Origin: Thermobispora bispora DSM 43833
Lineage (GTDB): Bacteria > Actinomycetota > Actinomycetes > Streptosporangiales > Streptosporangiaceae
Assembly: GCF_000092645.1 (NCBI RefSeq)
Contig: NC_014165.1
Span: 1,054,001-1,118,000 of the forward strand
Reading direction: 5' to 3'
DNA: 64,000 nt
This document shows, in pieces, positions 18,447 to 27,621 of this stretch. Each line of letters starts with the position of its first letter. Within the stretch, counting starts at the first letter, position 1. Position numbers and translations under genes: made by a program. The notes under the pieces were generated by a model. It made no database searches and was not told the origin of the DNA. It saw only the letters and a list, made by a program, of their open reading frames with translations.

Positions 18447-20924
18447 TCAGGCGGCGCTCAGCGCGCCCGCGATCGAGACCCGGGCGGCCCGGCGGGCGGG
18501 GAGCAGCGCGGCGAGCACCGCGGCCAGCCCGGAGAGGGCGAGGAACAGCAGGATCCGCCCGACGGGGAGCTGGAGCGAGACGTCGTTGAACGCCGACGCG
18601 GCGGCCAGCCAGCCGTAGACGGTGCCGAGCGCGATGCCGATGATGGCGCCGACGAGCCCGAGCACCAGCGCCTCGATCGAGATCATGCCGCGGAGCTGCC
18701 CGCCGGTCAGCCCGAGGGCGCGGAGCACCGCCGACTCGCGGATCCGCTCGTGCACCGAGAGCGTCAGCGTGTTGGCGATGCCGAGCAGCGAGATGATGAT
18801 CGCCAGGCCGAGCAGGGCGACGACGATGTTCATCAGGATCGCGAACTGCTCCTCGAACTGGGCCCGGATCTTCGCCGCGCTGCTGACCTTGACCGCGGGG
18901 TAGGCGTGGGTGGCGGCGTTCACCACCCGGTCGGCCGTCTCGAAGGGCACGCCGCGGGCCCCGGAGGCGAGGACCATGGCGTCGTCCACCGTGCCGAAGT
19001 ACCGCTCGAAGCTCTGCTCGGGGAGCAGCACCGGGGGCACCAGGTTGAGGGAGCCGTCCACGATCGCGGCCACGCGCAGCCGGGCGGTCCGCCGCTCCGC
19101 GGACAGGGTGACGACGTCCCCGACCTTGATGCCGTTCCGGGTGGCGATGTGATCGGCGATCGCCACCGTGCCGGGACCGAACCCGTCGAGGGAGCCGGAG
19201 GTGACCTCGAGATGGACCGAGTCCCCGAGCGCGGCCTGGGTGAGGGTGCCGAAGTCGACGTGCCGGCCGTTGAGCTTGCCCTCCTTCTCCCGGATCTCGA
19301 CCACGGAGCCGATCTCCGGGCGGGTGCGCAGGTCATCTGCGATGGCGCGCGGCACCGTCCCGGTCTGGGCGTAGACCACGAACTGCGCGGGGAACTGCTT
19401 GTCCAGCTTCCTCATGATCGTTTCCTGCAGCGTCGCGGTCAGCACCGACATGAACGTGATCAGCGTGACCCCGACGGTGAGCGCGATGGTGGTGGTCGCC
19501 GACCGCTTGGGGTTGCGCTGCGCGTTGCCGACCGCGAGCCGCCCCGGCACGCCGAAGAGCCAGGCGGGCACCCGGCCCGCGATCCGGCTCAGCGGCCGCA
19601 CGATCACCGGGCCGATGATCAGCACGGCGAAGAAGACCAGGATGCCGCCCGCGGTGACGATGACCAGCGCGTTCTCGCCCGGCTCCCCGGCCACGCCGTA
19701 CGCGGTGACGGCCCCGCCGGCGAGCGCGAGCAGGAGGGAGGCCACCACGCGGAGCACCCCGGCCCGGAAGGACTGCTCCTCCACCTGGGTGCGCAGGGCC
19801 GCCACCGGCGCGACCTTGGTGGCCTGGCGGGCGGGCAGCAGGGCCGCGCCCACGGTCACCGCCAGCCCGGTCACGAGCCCGCTCACCGCGGCCGCGGTGG
19901 ACAGCCGCACGGTCCCGCCGGGCAGGTCGGAGCCCGTCGCCTCGAGCAGGGCGATCGCCCCCGCGCCGAGCCCCAGCCCGGCGAACAGGCCGAGGATCGA
20001 CGAGATCAGGCCGACGATCGCCGACTCCAGCACGACCGCGCCGAAGACCTGGCGCCGGGTCGCGCCGATGCAGCGGAGCAGCGCCATCTCCCGGGTCCGC
20101 TGGGCCACCAGGATGCTGAACGTGTTGTAGATGACCAGCCCGGCGACGAGCAGCGCGACCGCGGCGAACAGCAGCAGCCCGATCCGCATCACGCCGAGGC
20201 TGGCGCCGTTCGCCTCGGCGAGCACCTCGGCGTGCTCCTCACCGGTCCGCACCTCGGCCGCGGAGCCCAGGGCGGAGGCGACGGCGTCGCGGAGGCTCTC
20301 CGGGGATGTGCCGGCGCCGATGACGTCGATCTCGGTGAACCTCTTCACCCCGGTGATCCGCAGCGCGTCGTCCACGGTGAAGACCACCGCCCCGCCGTAG
20401 GCGAGCCGCTGGTCGACCCCGACGTCGAAGATCCCGGCGAGCCGGAACTCGTGCCGGGCGCCCTTGTGGTCCAGCACGGCGATGGTGTCGCCCACCGAGA
20501 AGCCCTGCTCCTCGGCGGTGGCCTCGTCGAGCACGGCCTCACCGGCCGCGGTGGGGGCCTCCCCGGCGGTCACGTTGAGGCGGATCACCGGCATCGCCAC
20601 GCCCCGCGGCGGGATCTCGCCGACGACCTTGCCGTCCCGGCCGATCAGCGGGGCCTCCCCGATGAGCACCGGGTGGGCCTCCGCCACCCCCGGGACGGCC
20701 CGGATCTTGCCGAGGGTCTCGCTGGTCAGCTCCTCCTTGCCCGGGATCACGACGACGTCCAGCTTGCCGGCGTCGGCGGTGAACCCCTGGCGGTAGCCGG
20801 CCTGGAGGGTGTCGGTGAGCACCTGGGTGCCGGAGACGAAGCCGACGCCCAGCACGATCGCGAGAGAGGTGAGCACCAGGCGCAGCTTCCGCGCCCGGAG
20901 CCCGGCGAGGATCACCCTGAGCAT
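18447..20924 (-). CDS. ABC transporter permease, FtsX/MacB type
   Basis: An 825-residue permease with two FtsX domains. After an N-terminal helix (about 13-35) comes a large extracytoplasmic MacB-like periplasmic core domain (about 40-240), then three helices, a middle helix pair with a second soluble domain (about 480-680), and three C-terminal helices with LLGIANTLTLSVHERIRESAVLRALG, the typical FtsX coupling segment; a similar VAQRTREMALLRCIGATRRQ occurs earlier. Such systems export peptides, lipids or drugs, or act as mechanotransmitters. It starts four bases after the ATPase gene and forms one operon with it. Confidence 0.92.
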   Translation of the reverse strand: MLRVILAGLRARKLRLVLTSLAIVLGVGFVSGTQVLTDTLQAGYRQGFTADAGKLDVVVIPGKEELTSETLGKIRAVPGVAEAHPVLIGEAPLIGRDGKVVGEIPPRGVAMPVIRLNVTAGEAPTAAGEAVLDEATAEEQGFSVGDTIAVLDHKGARHEFRLAGIFDVGVDQRLAYGGAVVFTVDDALRITGVKRFTEIDVIGAGTSPESLRDAVASALGSAAEVRTGEEHAEVLAEANGASLGVMRIGLLLFAAVALLVAGLVIYNTFSILVAQRTREMALLRCIGATRRQVFGAVVLESAIVGLISSILGLFAGLGLGAGAIALLEATGSDLPGGTVRLSTAAAVSGLVTGLAVTVGAALLPARQATKVAPVAALRTQVEEQSFRAGVLRVVASLLLALAGGAVTAYGVAGEPGENALVIVTAGGILVFFAVLIIGPVIVRPLSRIAGRVPAWLFGVPGRLAVGNAQRNPKRSATTTIALTVGVTLITFMSVLTATLQETIMRKLDKQFPAQFVVYAQTGTVPRAIADDLRTRPEIGSVVEIREKEGKLNGRHVDFGTLTQAALGDSVHLEVTSGSLDGFGPGTVAIADHIATRNGIKVGDVVTLSAERRTARLRVAAIVDGSLNLVPPVLLPEQSFERYFGTVDDAMVLASGARGVPFETADRVVNAATHAYPAVKVSSAAKIRAQFEEQFAILMNIVVALLGLAIIISLLGIANTLTLSVHERIRESAVLRALGLTGGQLRGMISIEALVLGLVGAIIGIALGTVYGWLAAASAFNDVSLQLPVGRILLFLALSGLAAVLAALLPARRAARVSIAGALSAA

Positions 20925-20927
20925 CGG

Positions 20928-21671
20928 TCAGGCCTCCAGCGCCATCAGGGTGTCGAGCACGCTCTGCGGCGTCGGATTCGCCAGCTCGCTCACGAGCAGG
21001 CCGTCCCGGAGGAAGACCACCCGGTCGGCGTAGGCGGCGGCGACCGGGTCGTGGGTCACCATCACGATCGTCTGCCCGAGCTCCTTGACGGACCGCCGCA
21101 GGAACGACAGCACCTCGGCACCGGTGCGGGAGTCGAGGTTGCCGGTCGGCTCGTCCGCGAAGATCACCTGCGGCTTGCAGACCAGCGCGCGGGCCACGGC
21201 GACCCGCTGCTGCTGGCCGCCGGAGAGCTCGCTCGGCCTGTGCGTCAGCCGGTCGCGCAGGCCGAGGATGTCGATCACATGGTCGAAGAGCGCCTCGTCG
21301 GCCCGCCGCCCGGCGATCTCCAGCGGCAGCCGGATGTTCTGCTCGGCGGTGAGCGTCGGCAGCAGGTTGAACGCCTGGAAGATGAAGCCCACCCGCTCGC
21401 GCCGCAGCCGGGTGAGCTGCCGGTCGTTCAAGCCCGTGATCTCGACGTCGCCGATGCGCACCGTGCCGCTGGTCACGGTGTCCAGGCCGGCGAGGCAGTG
21501 CATCAGCGTCGACTTGCCCGATCCCGACGGGCCCATGATGGCGGTGAAGGCTCCGGCCGCGAAGGCGACGTCGATGCCCCGCAGGGCGTGCACGGCGGTC
21601 TCGCCCTGCCCGTACACCTTGGTCAGCCCGCTCGCGGCCACGGCGATCCGGACATCGGTCATCGTGGTCAT
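20928..21671 (-). CDS. ABC transporter ATP-binding protein, LolD/MacB type
   Basis: A 247-residue ATPase. Walker A is GPSGSGKSTLMH (about residue 46), the Q-loop lies in FQAFNLLPTLT, the signature is LSGGQQQRVAVARAL (about 148), Walker B is VIFADEPTGNLDS (about 168), and the H-loop is MVTHDP. The DEPTGNLD and FxxFNLLP forms are typical of the MacB/LolD class that partners FtsX-type permeases. The open frame extends to 21740, but conserved sequence supports a start at 21671 or 21662. A two-component system lies immediately upstream and may control it. Confidence 0.94.
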   Translation of the reverse strand: MTTMTDVRIAVAASGLTKVYGQGETAVHALRGIDVAFAAGAFTAIMGPSGSGKSTLMHCLAGLDTVTSGTVRIGDVEITGLNDRQLTRLRRERVGFIFQAFNLLPTLTAEQNIRLPLEIAGRRADEALFDHVIDILGLRDRLTHRPSELSGGQQQRVAVARALVCKPQVIFADEPTGNLDSRTGAEVLSFLRRSVKELGQTIVMVTHDPVAAAYADRVVFLRDGLLVSELANPTPQSVLDTLMALEA

Positions 21672-21786
21672 GTCGATCACCGTATGGGCGGGTTTCCGCC
21701 GTTCTCTCGGCCTCGCGAACGGACTTGACCTGCGATCCACGGCTGCCCCGCGCGGCCGCGGATGCGACCGAGCGGGGAGCGGCGGA

Positions 21787-22452
21787 TCATACTCGCGTAT
21801 GACCGGGGGAGACCAGACCCGTCTCGTACGCGTAGACGATGGCCTGAGCGCGGTCGCGCAGCCGGAGCTTGGCGAGGACCCGGCCGAGGTGGGTCTTCAC
21901 CGTGGCCTCGGCGAGGTGGAGCCGCTCGGCGATCTCCTGGTTCGACAGCCCCTTGGCGACCAGGATGAGCACCTCCCGTTCCCGGGCGGTGAGCGCGTCC
22001 AGCTCCGGCCGCCCCGCCTGCCCATCGGGCAGGTGGGCGGCGAAGCGGTCGAGCAGCCGGCGGGTGGTGCTGGGCGCGACCACCGCGTCACCGGAGTGCA
22101 CGACGCGGATCCCGTTGACCAGCTCGTTCGGCGGGACGTCCTTGAGCAGGAAACCGCTGGCGCCCGCCTTGATCGCGGCGAACGCGTACTCGTCCAGGTC
22201 GAACGTGGTGAGGATGAGCACCCTGGGCGCGCCGGGCGTCGCGCAGATCCGCCGGGTCGCCTCGACCCCGTCCATCCTGGGCATGCGCACGTCCATGAGG
22301 ACCACGTCGGCCTCGACCTCGCCGAGCGCGTCGATGGCCGCCTGGCCGTCCCCCGCCTCGCCGACGACCTCGATGTCCGGCTGCGCGTTCAGGACCATCC
22401 GGAAGCCCGTCCGCACCAATTCCTGATCGTCGACGAGAAACACCCGGATCAC
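21787..22452 (-). CDS. NarL/LuxR-family response regulator
   Basis: A 221-residue DNA-binding response regulator. The receiver domain has the acidic pair in VFLVDDQELVR, the phospho-acceptor Asp in VVLMDVRMPRMDG (about residue 54), Thr in ILTTFDLDEY, and Lys in FLLKDVPP. The LuxR-type helix-turn-helix is LTAREREVLILVAKGLSNQEIAERL, then EATVKTHLGRVLAKL. The partner kinase gene lies upstream on the same strand, after a 148-base gap. The ABC transporter operon starts 115 bases downstream and is a likely target (inference by proximity). Confidence 0.94.
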   Translation of the reverse strand: MIRVFLVDDQELVRTGFRMVLNAQPDIEVVGEAGDGQAAIDALGEVEADVVLMDVRMPRMDGVEATRRICATPGAPRVLILTTFDLDEYAFAAIKAGASGFLLKDVPPNELVNGIRVVHSGDAVVAPSTTRRLLDRFAAHLPDGQAGRPELDALTAREREVLILVAKGLSNQEIAERLHLAEATVKTHLGRVLAKLRLRDRAQAIVYAYETGLVSPGHTRV

Positions 22453-22558
22453 CGCTGTCGCACTCCCCTTCCGCTGGTCATCGATCCGCGTTCCTCCCCT
22501 TCCGTGGCCGGCCCGGCGCCGGGCGCCGGCGCGGGAGGGATCCGCGCCGGGCGGGCCG

Positions 22559-22578
22559 CGTGACCGGGTCCGGTCACG
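22559..22578. repeat. 20-bp inverted repeat between kinase and regulator genes
   Basis: CGTGACCGG and CCGGTCACG are separated by two bases. A 2-base loop is too short for a good RNA hairpin, so a protein-binding site is more likely than a terminator. It lies 22 bases past the kinase stop and about 107 bases before the response-regulator start (minus strand). Confidence 0.4.
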
Positions 22579-22600
22579 GGCGCCGTGGCCACCGCGCCGC

Positions 22601-23827
22601 TCACTCCTGGCCCCCGACCGGGAACCGGGCGACCACCTGGAACCCGCCGCCCGGGCGCGGCCCGGCCGTCACGGTCCCGCCGTACATCGCCGCACGCTCC
22701 CGCATGCCGATCAACCCGTGCCCGCCCTCGGCCTGCGGCGCCGCCGCGCCGCGCCCGTCGTCGGTGATCCGCAGCACGATCTCGTCGGCGCCGTACGTCA
22801 CCTCCACCGTGGCACGGGCGCCCGGCCCTCCGTGCTTGAGGGTGTTGGTGAGCGCCTCCTGGATGATGCGGTAGATGGCGAGCTGCTTGCCCTCGGGGAG
22901 GTCCTGCGGCGTCCCGTTGACCGTGAACTCCACCGGCAGCCCGGAGTCGTTGACCTGCTTGATCAGGTCGGTGAGCTGGTCGATGCCCGGCTGCGGGGCG
23001 TACTCCTCGGCCGGGTTGCCGGCGTCCTGCCGCAGCACCCCGACCAGCCGCCGCATCTCCGCGAGCGCCTGCCGGCCGGTCCGGGCCACGGCCTGCATGG
23101 CGAGGCGGGCCTGCTCCGGGTCGGTGTCGATGGCGTAGGCCGCCCCATCGGCCTGGACGATCATCACGCTGACGTTGTGCGCGACCACGTCGTGCAGCTC
23201 CCGGGCGATCCGCGCCCGCTCGGCGGCCGCCGCGATCCGCGCCTGCTGGTCCCGCTCCCGCTCGGCCCGCTCCGCCCGCTCCACCAGGCTCTCCACGTAC
23301 CGCCGGCGGGTGTTGGCGTAGAGGCCGGCGAGCCAGATCGAGCTGACGAAGACCGACGAGGTGATGAACGCGGACCACGGCGAGGGCCGAGCGGAGTAGA
23401 TGACGAGCACCAGGCCGAACTCGCAGATGAGCCAGGCCGCCACCGACCAGAGGCCGGCGCACTGCGCGGCCACGCTGTACAGGGCGATGAGGATGGCGAA
23501 GTTCCCCGGGAAGGCCATGACGCCGGCCAGCCATTGGACGAAGCAGGCCAGGGCGATGATGGCGAAGACCTCACGCGGGTGGCTCCGCCGCCACAGCAGC
23601 GGGAGGAACATCGCCGCGGTGAGCACGATCGCCGCGGGCCAGGGCGTCAGCCGATCGGCCGTGGCGAGGGAGAGCAGCGCGAGCGGCGCGAGGGTCAGGA
23701 CGTCCAGGAGCCGCTGATGCCGCTGCCGCCACGCGCGTAGCCTGCCGAACACGTCCTCACTGTACGTACGGCGCCGCGGTGCGCCGTCGCCCCTGGGGCG
23801 GACGCCGGGGTGCGACTCAGGTCGCAT
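22601..23827 (-). CDS. NarL-type sensor histidine kinase (HPK7 class)
   Basis: A 408-residue kinase. Four or five N-terminal transmembrane helices (about 38-175) have little extracellular sequence, so it may sense membrane state. A coiled coil rich in ERAERERDQQ precedes the HisKA_3 box RARIARELHDVVAHNVSVM with phospho-His at about 216. The HATPase domain has IIQEALTNTLKHG (N-box) and ITDDGRGAA, with HGLIGMRERAAMYGG near the end. The ATG at 23827 is used; a GTG about 25 codons in (MFGRLRAW form) is possible. It pairs with the response regulator downstream. Confidence 0.92.
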   Translation of the reverse strand: MRPESHPGVRPRGDGAPRRRTYSEDVFGRLRAWRQRHQRLLDVLTLAPLALLSLATADRLTPWPAAIVLTAAMFLPLLWRRSHPREVFAIIALACFVQWLAGVMAFPGNFAILIALYSVAAQCAGLWSVAAWLICEFGLVLVIYSARPSPWSAFITSSVFVSSIWLAGLYANTRRRYVESLVERAERAERERDQQARIAAAAERARIARELHDVVAHNVSVMIVQADGAAYAIDTDPEQARLAMQAVARTGRQALAEMRRLVGVLRQDAGNPAEEYAPQPGIDQLTDLIKQVNDSGLPVEFTVNGTPQDLPEGKQLAIYRIIQEALTNTLKHGGPGARATVEVTYGADEIVLRITDDGRGAAAPQAEGGHGLIGMRERAAMYGGTVTAGPRPGGGFQVVARFPVGGQE

Positions 23828-23922
23828 GCGGCTACCGCGGTCCGCTTACACGGTTCTTACGCCCGCCCGCGCATGATTGCCGATCGGGTGCGCTTCATCG
23901 AAGCGGGGCAAAGGGGATCTGA

Positions 23923-24480
23923 ATGTCAGATCGCGACGCTGGGCCGCACGGCAGTGGCGAGGCGCGCGGCCCGCGGCCGGAAGGCGATGATGCGCCGCTT
24001 CCCCCGGGGGAGGCGGCGGGCGCGGTGACCGGGCAGGGCACCGGAGCGGCACCGGGGCCCATGGGAGCGCCCGGGGCGTTCGCGCCGCCTCCCCCGCCTC
24101 CTCCTCCCGGACAGGCCTGGACCGCGGCGCACGCCATGCCGCCCGGGCCCGGCACGGCCGGCGCCTGGGGCGCGGGCCACGGCGGCCCGGCTCCGGGGCA
24201 GGGGGACGTGCGCTACGCCTACGGCCCCGGTGGCCCGGGGTGGACCGCCCCGGGGTGGGGTCCGCCGCCGAACCCGCCCAGGGGCGACCGGAGGCGGCTC
24301 ATCGCCGTGGGCGTGGGCGGGCTGATCGTGGGGATGCTGCTCGGCGGCGGGGCGGTCGCGATCGCGGATGAGGTCTGGGATCGGGCCGAACGCGACCGGA
24401 TCGGCTGGGTGCGCGGTCCGGGCGACGGGCCGCGCTGGGGCGGCCCGGGTGGCCGCTGGATGCTCGATGGGATCCGGTGA
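23923..24480 (+). CDS. Proline/glycine-rich membrane-anchored hypothetical protein
   Basis: A 185-residue protein with no family I recognise. Residues 1-125 are Gly/Pro/Ala-rich with a run of eight Pro, a layout common in actinobacterial membrane proteins. A hydrophobic helix follows at about 126-147 (LIAVGVGGLIVGMLLGGGAV), then a short Trp/Gly/Arg-rich tail predicted outside. The start is ATG, with AAAGGGGAT upstream. It is divergent from the sensor kinase gene, with 95 bases between starts. Confidence 0.6.
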   Translation: MSDRDAGPHGSGEARGPRPEGDDAPLPPGEAAGAVTGQGTGAAPGPMGAPGAFAPPPPPPPPGQAWTAAHAMPPGPGTAGAWGAGHGGPAPGQGDVRYAYGPGGPGWTAPGWGPPPNPPRGDRRRLIAVGVGGLIVGMLLGGGAVAIADEVWDRAERDRIGWVRGPGDGPRWGGPGGRWMLDGIR

Positions 24481-24565
24481 TGCCGTACGGCGGGCCCGGA
24501 GCGGCTCGCGGCACCGGATGACGCCCGGCAGGTGACCGGCCGCCGGCCCTGCCAGGACGGCCGAG

Positions 24566-24639
24566 TGGGGTCGGCGAGATTCGAACTCGCGCTGTACGGT
24601 ACCTAAAACCGTCGCCTCTGCCGGTTGGGCTACGACCCC
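24566..24639 (-). tRNA. tRNA with UAG anticodon (Leu by codon), short variable loop
   Basis: Folds as a complete cloverleaf: acceptor arms GGGGTCG/CGACCCC, anticodon stem ACGGT/ACCGT with loop TTTAGGT (anticodon UAG, reads CUA Leu), T arm GCGAG-TTCGAAT-CTCGC, discriminator A. CCA is not encoded. The D stem is 3 bp plus a C-A pair. The variable loop is only ACAGC, so the body is class I, whereas bacterial tRNA-Leu normally has a long variable arm. A GGCCGTCG/CGACGGCC hairpin lies at 24668-24689, just upstream. Confidence 0.85.
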
Positions 24640-24689
24640 TTTTCCCGTTAATCGCCTTAACCGAATCGGCCGTCGCGAGAACGACGGCC

Positions 24690-25076
24690 CGGCGGCGATA
24701 GGGAGACGTTTTCCCAGGTCGGCTGGGATCGAAATGACGCCCAGCCGATCACCTGGTCCATATTACAACCGCCCATGGGGAGGGCTTCCGGCCACTCCGG
24801 TCCTATTTCCGGGAGCGCGCGGAAAAGCGCCCGGCACCGCTGCGGGCGCCAGGGGCCCGGGGCCGGGGCGCACCCGGTCCGGCGCGGCCTCGGCCGCCCA
24901 CGCGGCGTCCTCGAAGGCTGCGCGAGGCCCCGGCGACCGCAAGGCGGTCCTCCGGGGCGGGGACGGCGGTGCGGCGTCCGATGGCGGGCGGTGCCGGACG
25001 CGGGCGCGGCCGCCCGGCGCCGGAGCCGGCCCGGGCGAGGCCCGGCTCGCCCGCTCGGCCCAGCCCGGCCCTCCCC
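24690..25076. other. Gene-free interval between tRNA and bcp
   Basis: About 390 bases of GC-rich sequence. Open frames here are short shadows without recognisable families or ribosome-binding sites. I see nothing assignable. Confidence 0.5.
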
Positions 25077-25544
25077 TCAGGCGAGGCCGAGCTCCTTCAT
25101 CAGCCGGGCGACGTGGCCGGTGGCCTTCACGTTGTAGAGCGCCCGCTCCACCCGTCCGTCCCCGTCGATCACGAACGTGGAGCGGATCACGCCCTGCACG
25201 GTCCTGCCGTAGTTCTGCTTCTCGCCGTACGCCCCGTAGGCCTTGTGCACCACGAGGTCCGGGTCCGACAGCAGCGGGAAGGTGAGCCCGTCCCGTTCCC
25301 GGAACCGGCGCAGCCGCTCCGGCGTGTCCTTGGAGATCCCGAGCACCGCGTACCCCTTCTCGGTGAACACGCCGAGGTTGTCGCGGAAGTCGCACGCCTG
25401 CTTGGTGCACCCCGGGGTCATCGCGGCCGGGTAGAAATAGAGGATCACCCGCTTGCCGCGGAATGCGGCGAGCGAGACCTCCTCGCCGTCCGCGTCGGGC
25501 AGCGTGAAATCCGGCGCCGGATCGCCGGGCTGGAGCCTGCTCAT
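25077..25544 (-). CDS. bcp: Peroxiredoxin, Bcp/PrxQ type (thiol peroxidase)
   Basis: Reduces hydrogen and organic peroxides using thioredoxin. The 155-residue product has the PrxQ core GDPAPDFTLPDADG, the peroxidatic Cys in YPAAMTPGCTKQACDFRD (about residue 46), and a second Cys five residues later, the resolving Cys of 2-Cys PrxQ enzymes. STFVIDGDGRVERALYNVKATGH closes the fold. The ATG at 25544 has GGAGG five bases upstream; the open frame continues further but lacks homology. It is divergent from the DUF3618 gene. Confidence 0.93.
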   Translation of the reverse strand: MSRLQPGDPAPDFTLPDADGEEVSLAAFRGKRVILYFYPAAMTPGCTKQACDFRDNLGVFTEKGYAVLGISKDTPERLRRFRERDGLTFPLLSDPDLVVHKAYGAYGEKQNYGRTVQGVIRSTFVIDGDGRVERALYNVKATGHVARLMKELGLA

Positions 25545-25674
25545 CACGTCCTCCCATGTGGGGCCCGCGTCGGCGCGGGCACGCGTGAACAAACCTACCC
25601 GGCGCGCCCGCGGTGCGGGCCGTACCGGCGACCTGGCAGACTGATCACATTCGTCGACCACGGAGGGGGAGCGC

Positions 25675-26007
25675 ATGGCGGAGGGCACCGACCCCGAGGA
25701 GCTGGAGCGGAGGATCGAGCGCACCCGGGAGGAGCTCGCCCGGACCATCGACGAGATCGTGGACCGGGTGAGCCCGAAGCGGGTGGCGCGGCGCAGCGTG
25801 GCCAAGGCCCGGGCCAACGCGGAGCGGATCATCGGCTCGGTCGGGGACTACCTGGGCACCGTCGTCGCCCCTCCCGCCGCGGGGGAGGCCGAGGGGGAGG
25901 CGGAGCCCTACCCGGCGCCGCGGGTGGCCCCCGTGCTCATCGGCGTCGGCGCGGTCATCGTCATCGGCGCCGCGATCGTGCTGCTGCGCCGGCGTCGGCG
26001 CCGCTGA
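25675..26007 (+). CDS. DUF3618 family membrane protein
   Basis: A 110-residue actinobacterial protein. The N-terminal helix DPEELERRIERTREELARTI followed by DEIVDRVSPKRVARRS is the DUF3618 signature. A linker with Glu/Ala/Pro precedes a single C-terminal transmembrane helix (about 84-104) ending in a run of Arg. Topology is probably N-in with the helix anchoring it to the membrane. The function is unknown. The start is ATG at 25675 with GGAGGGGGAG upstream. Confidence 0.85.
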   Translation: MAEGTDPEELERRIERTREELARTIDEIVDRVSPKRVARRSVAKARANAERIIGSVGDYLGTVVAPPAAGEAEGEAEPYPAPRVAPVLIGVGAVIVIGAAIVLLRRRRRR

Positions 26008-26073
26008 TCCGGCGCGGCCGGGGCCCGGAGGCCGGGCCGCCCGGGTGCCCGGCGCGGCCGGCCCCGCATCCGA

Positions 26074-27249
26074 TCACAGGAACGTCTTGCCCTCGCCCCG
26101 GTAGGTGGGCACCTCGTCGACGATCCGGCCGCCCTCGATGAGGTAGAGGGTGGCGAAGCGCTCGCACAGCTCGCCGGCCTTGGCGTGCCGGAACCAGACG
26201 CGATCGCCGAGGCGCAGCCCGTCCGCGGCGGTCCCGATCAGCGGTGTCTGCACCTCGCCGGCGCCCTCGTTCTTGTCGTACCGCAGCCCGGCCGGGAGGT
26301 ACGGCTGGGGCAGCCGGTCGGGGCCGGGCACCCCGGAGGCGAGGTAGCCGCCGCCGAGCACGGTCACCACCCCGGGGCCGGGCCGGCGGACCACCGGCAG
26401 CGCGAACAGGGCGGCCGGGCGGCCGGTGAAGCCGCGGTAGAAGTCGAACAGGCGGGGGTGGTAGAGCCCGGACCCCGCCCCGATCTCGGTGATCACCCGC
26501 TCGCGCGCCGTCTTCTCGATGCTCCCGGTGCCGCCGCCGTTGACGAACTCAAGGTCGGCGATGCGCCGTACCGCCTCGACGATCCGGCCGCGGCGCACGG
26601 TCAGCTCGCGCTGCGAGCGCGCCTGCATCCAGCGCACCGCCAGGCCGTACCAGCCGGGGACCTTGTCGCCCACCCCGGCGATCTGCGCCTCGTACGCCAT
26701 CAGCCCCACGAGCCGGAGGTCTGGGCGCTTGACGATCTCGGCGGCGAGCGCGGCCGCCTCGGCGGGCTCGCGGACGGGCGACCGGAGGGCGCCGGCGCGG
26801 AACCGGCCGCCGCCCAGCTCGAAGCCGGCGTCGATGTCGAGGCAGACCCGGATCGGGTTCGGGAGCCGGAGGCCCTCGATCAGGTCGAGGTGCTCCCGGG
26901 AGTCGACCATCACGGTGATCTCCCGGGCGGCGTGCTCGTCGGAGCCCAGGGCCCGCAGCGCGGCCCGGTCCGCGGTGGGGTAGGCGACCAGCACGTCGCG
27001 GAACCCGGTGGACACCAGCCACAGCGCCTCGGGGAGGGTGAACGCCATGATCCCGGAGAAGCCGTCCATGGCGAGCACCCGTTCCAGCACGGCCCGGCAG
27101 CGGATCGACTTGCTCGCCACCCGGATCGGCTTGCCGCGCGCCCGCCGTACCATGCCGGCGGCGTTGGCCCGCAGCGCGTCCAGGTCGATCACGGCGAAGG
27201 GCGGTTCCAGATCGGCCGTCGCCCGGTCGAGGCGCTCTCGGACGTCCAT
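26074..27249 (-). CDS. Alanine racemase-fold PLP enzyme (amino-acid deaminase/aldolase-like)
   Basis: A 391-residue protein of PLP fold type III. The N-terminal barrel begins PPFAVIDLDALRANAAGMV, with the PLP lysine in IRVASKSIRCRAVLERVL (about residue 47). FVNGGGTGSIEKTA and EIGAGSGLYHPRLFDFY supply the phosphate-binding region, and a C-terminal domain carries GDRVWFRHAKAGELCERF, typical of D-threonine aldolase or D-serine dehydratase-like proteins. The substrate is uncertain. It converges with the DUF3618 gene, 66 bases apart. Confidence 0.82.
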   Translation of the reverse strand: MDVRERLDRATADLEPPFAVIDLDALRANAAGMVRRARGKPIRVASKSIRCRAVLERVLAMDGFSGIMAFTLPEALWLVSTGFRDVLVAYPTADRAALRALGSDEHAAREITVMVDSREHLDLIEGLRLPNPIRVCLDIDAGFELGGGRFRAGALRSPVREPAEAAALAAEIVKRPDLRLVGLMAYEAQIAGVGDKVPGWYGLAVRWMQARSQRELTVRRGRIVEAVRRIADLEFVNGGGTGSIEKTARERVITEIGAGSGLYHPRLFDFYRGFTGRPAALFALPVVRRPGPGVVTVLGGGYLASGVPGPDRLPQPYLPAGLRYDKNEGAGEVQTPLIGTAADGLRLGDRVWFRHAKAGELCERFATLYLIEGGRIVDEVPTYRGEGKTFL

Positions 27250-27621
27250 GCCCGAAGCCTACTGCCGGCGGCCCGGAAAATCATGAGGGTCGTTCATCTC
27301 TGGCCCATCACCCCGGGTGGGCTCGCGGCAAGCCATCCGTCACCGCGATGCATTCGGCGAGGACCTGCACGGTCCGCTCATCACCCCTGGAGGGATCCCC
27401 GCCCAGCGAGCGCGCGGACGCCGGCGATCGGCCGTGCCTGAGCCGGCTCGACCACGGCCGGAGCGTCGAGCGGGCCGCGGCCGCTCCGGGTGCCCCGCCG
27501 CGCCGCGGGGCAAAATCTTGGGTTCGATCCGCCCATGATCGCGCAAGCGGGCGGCCGATCCGCCCATGGCGCGCGCCGGCCGTGTACGGATGGTTCCTGA
27601 TCGCATGGAGGAGCCTGAGCG
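27250..27621. other. Intergenic region between divergent genes
   Basis: 372 bases between the PLP-fold gene and the DUF6286 gene. CGATCCGCCCATG occurs twice, at about 27526 and 27559. GGAGGA at 27607-27612 is the ribosome-binding site of the next gene. No gene seen. Confidence 0.45.

Noticed and set aside
18219-21728. 1169-codon open frame on the plus strand
   Set aside because: It lies antisense to the ABC permease and ATPase, has no family features, and reflects GC bias; the minus-strand genes have full motif sets.
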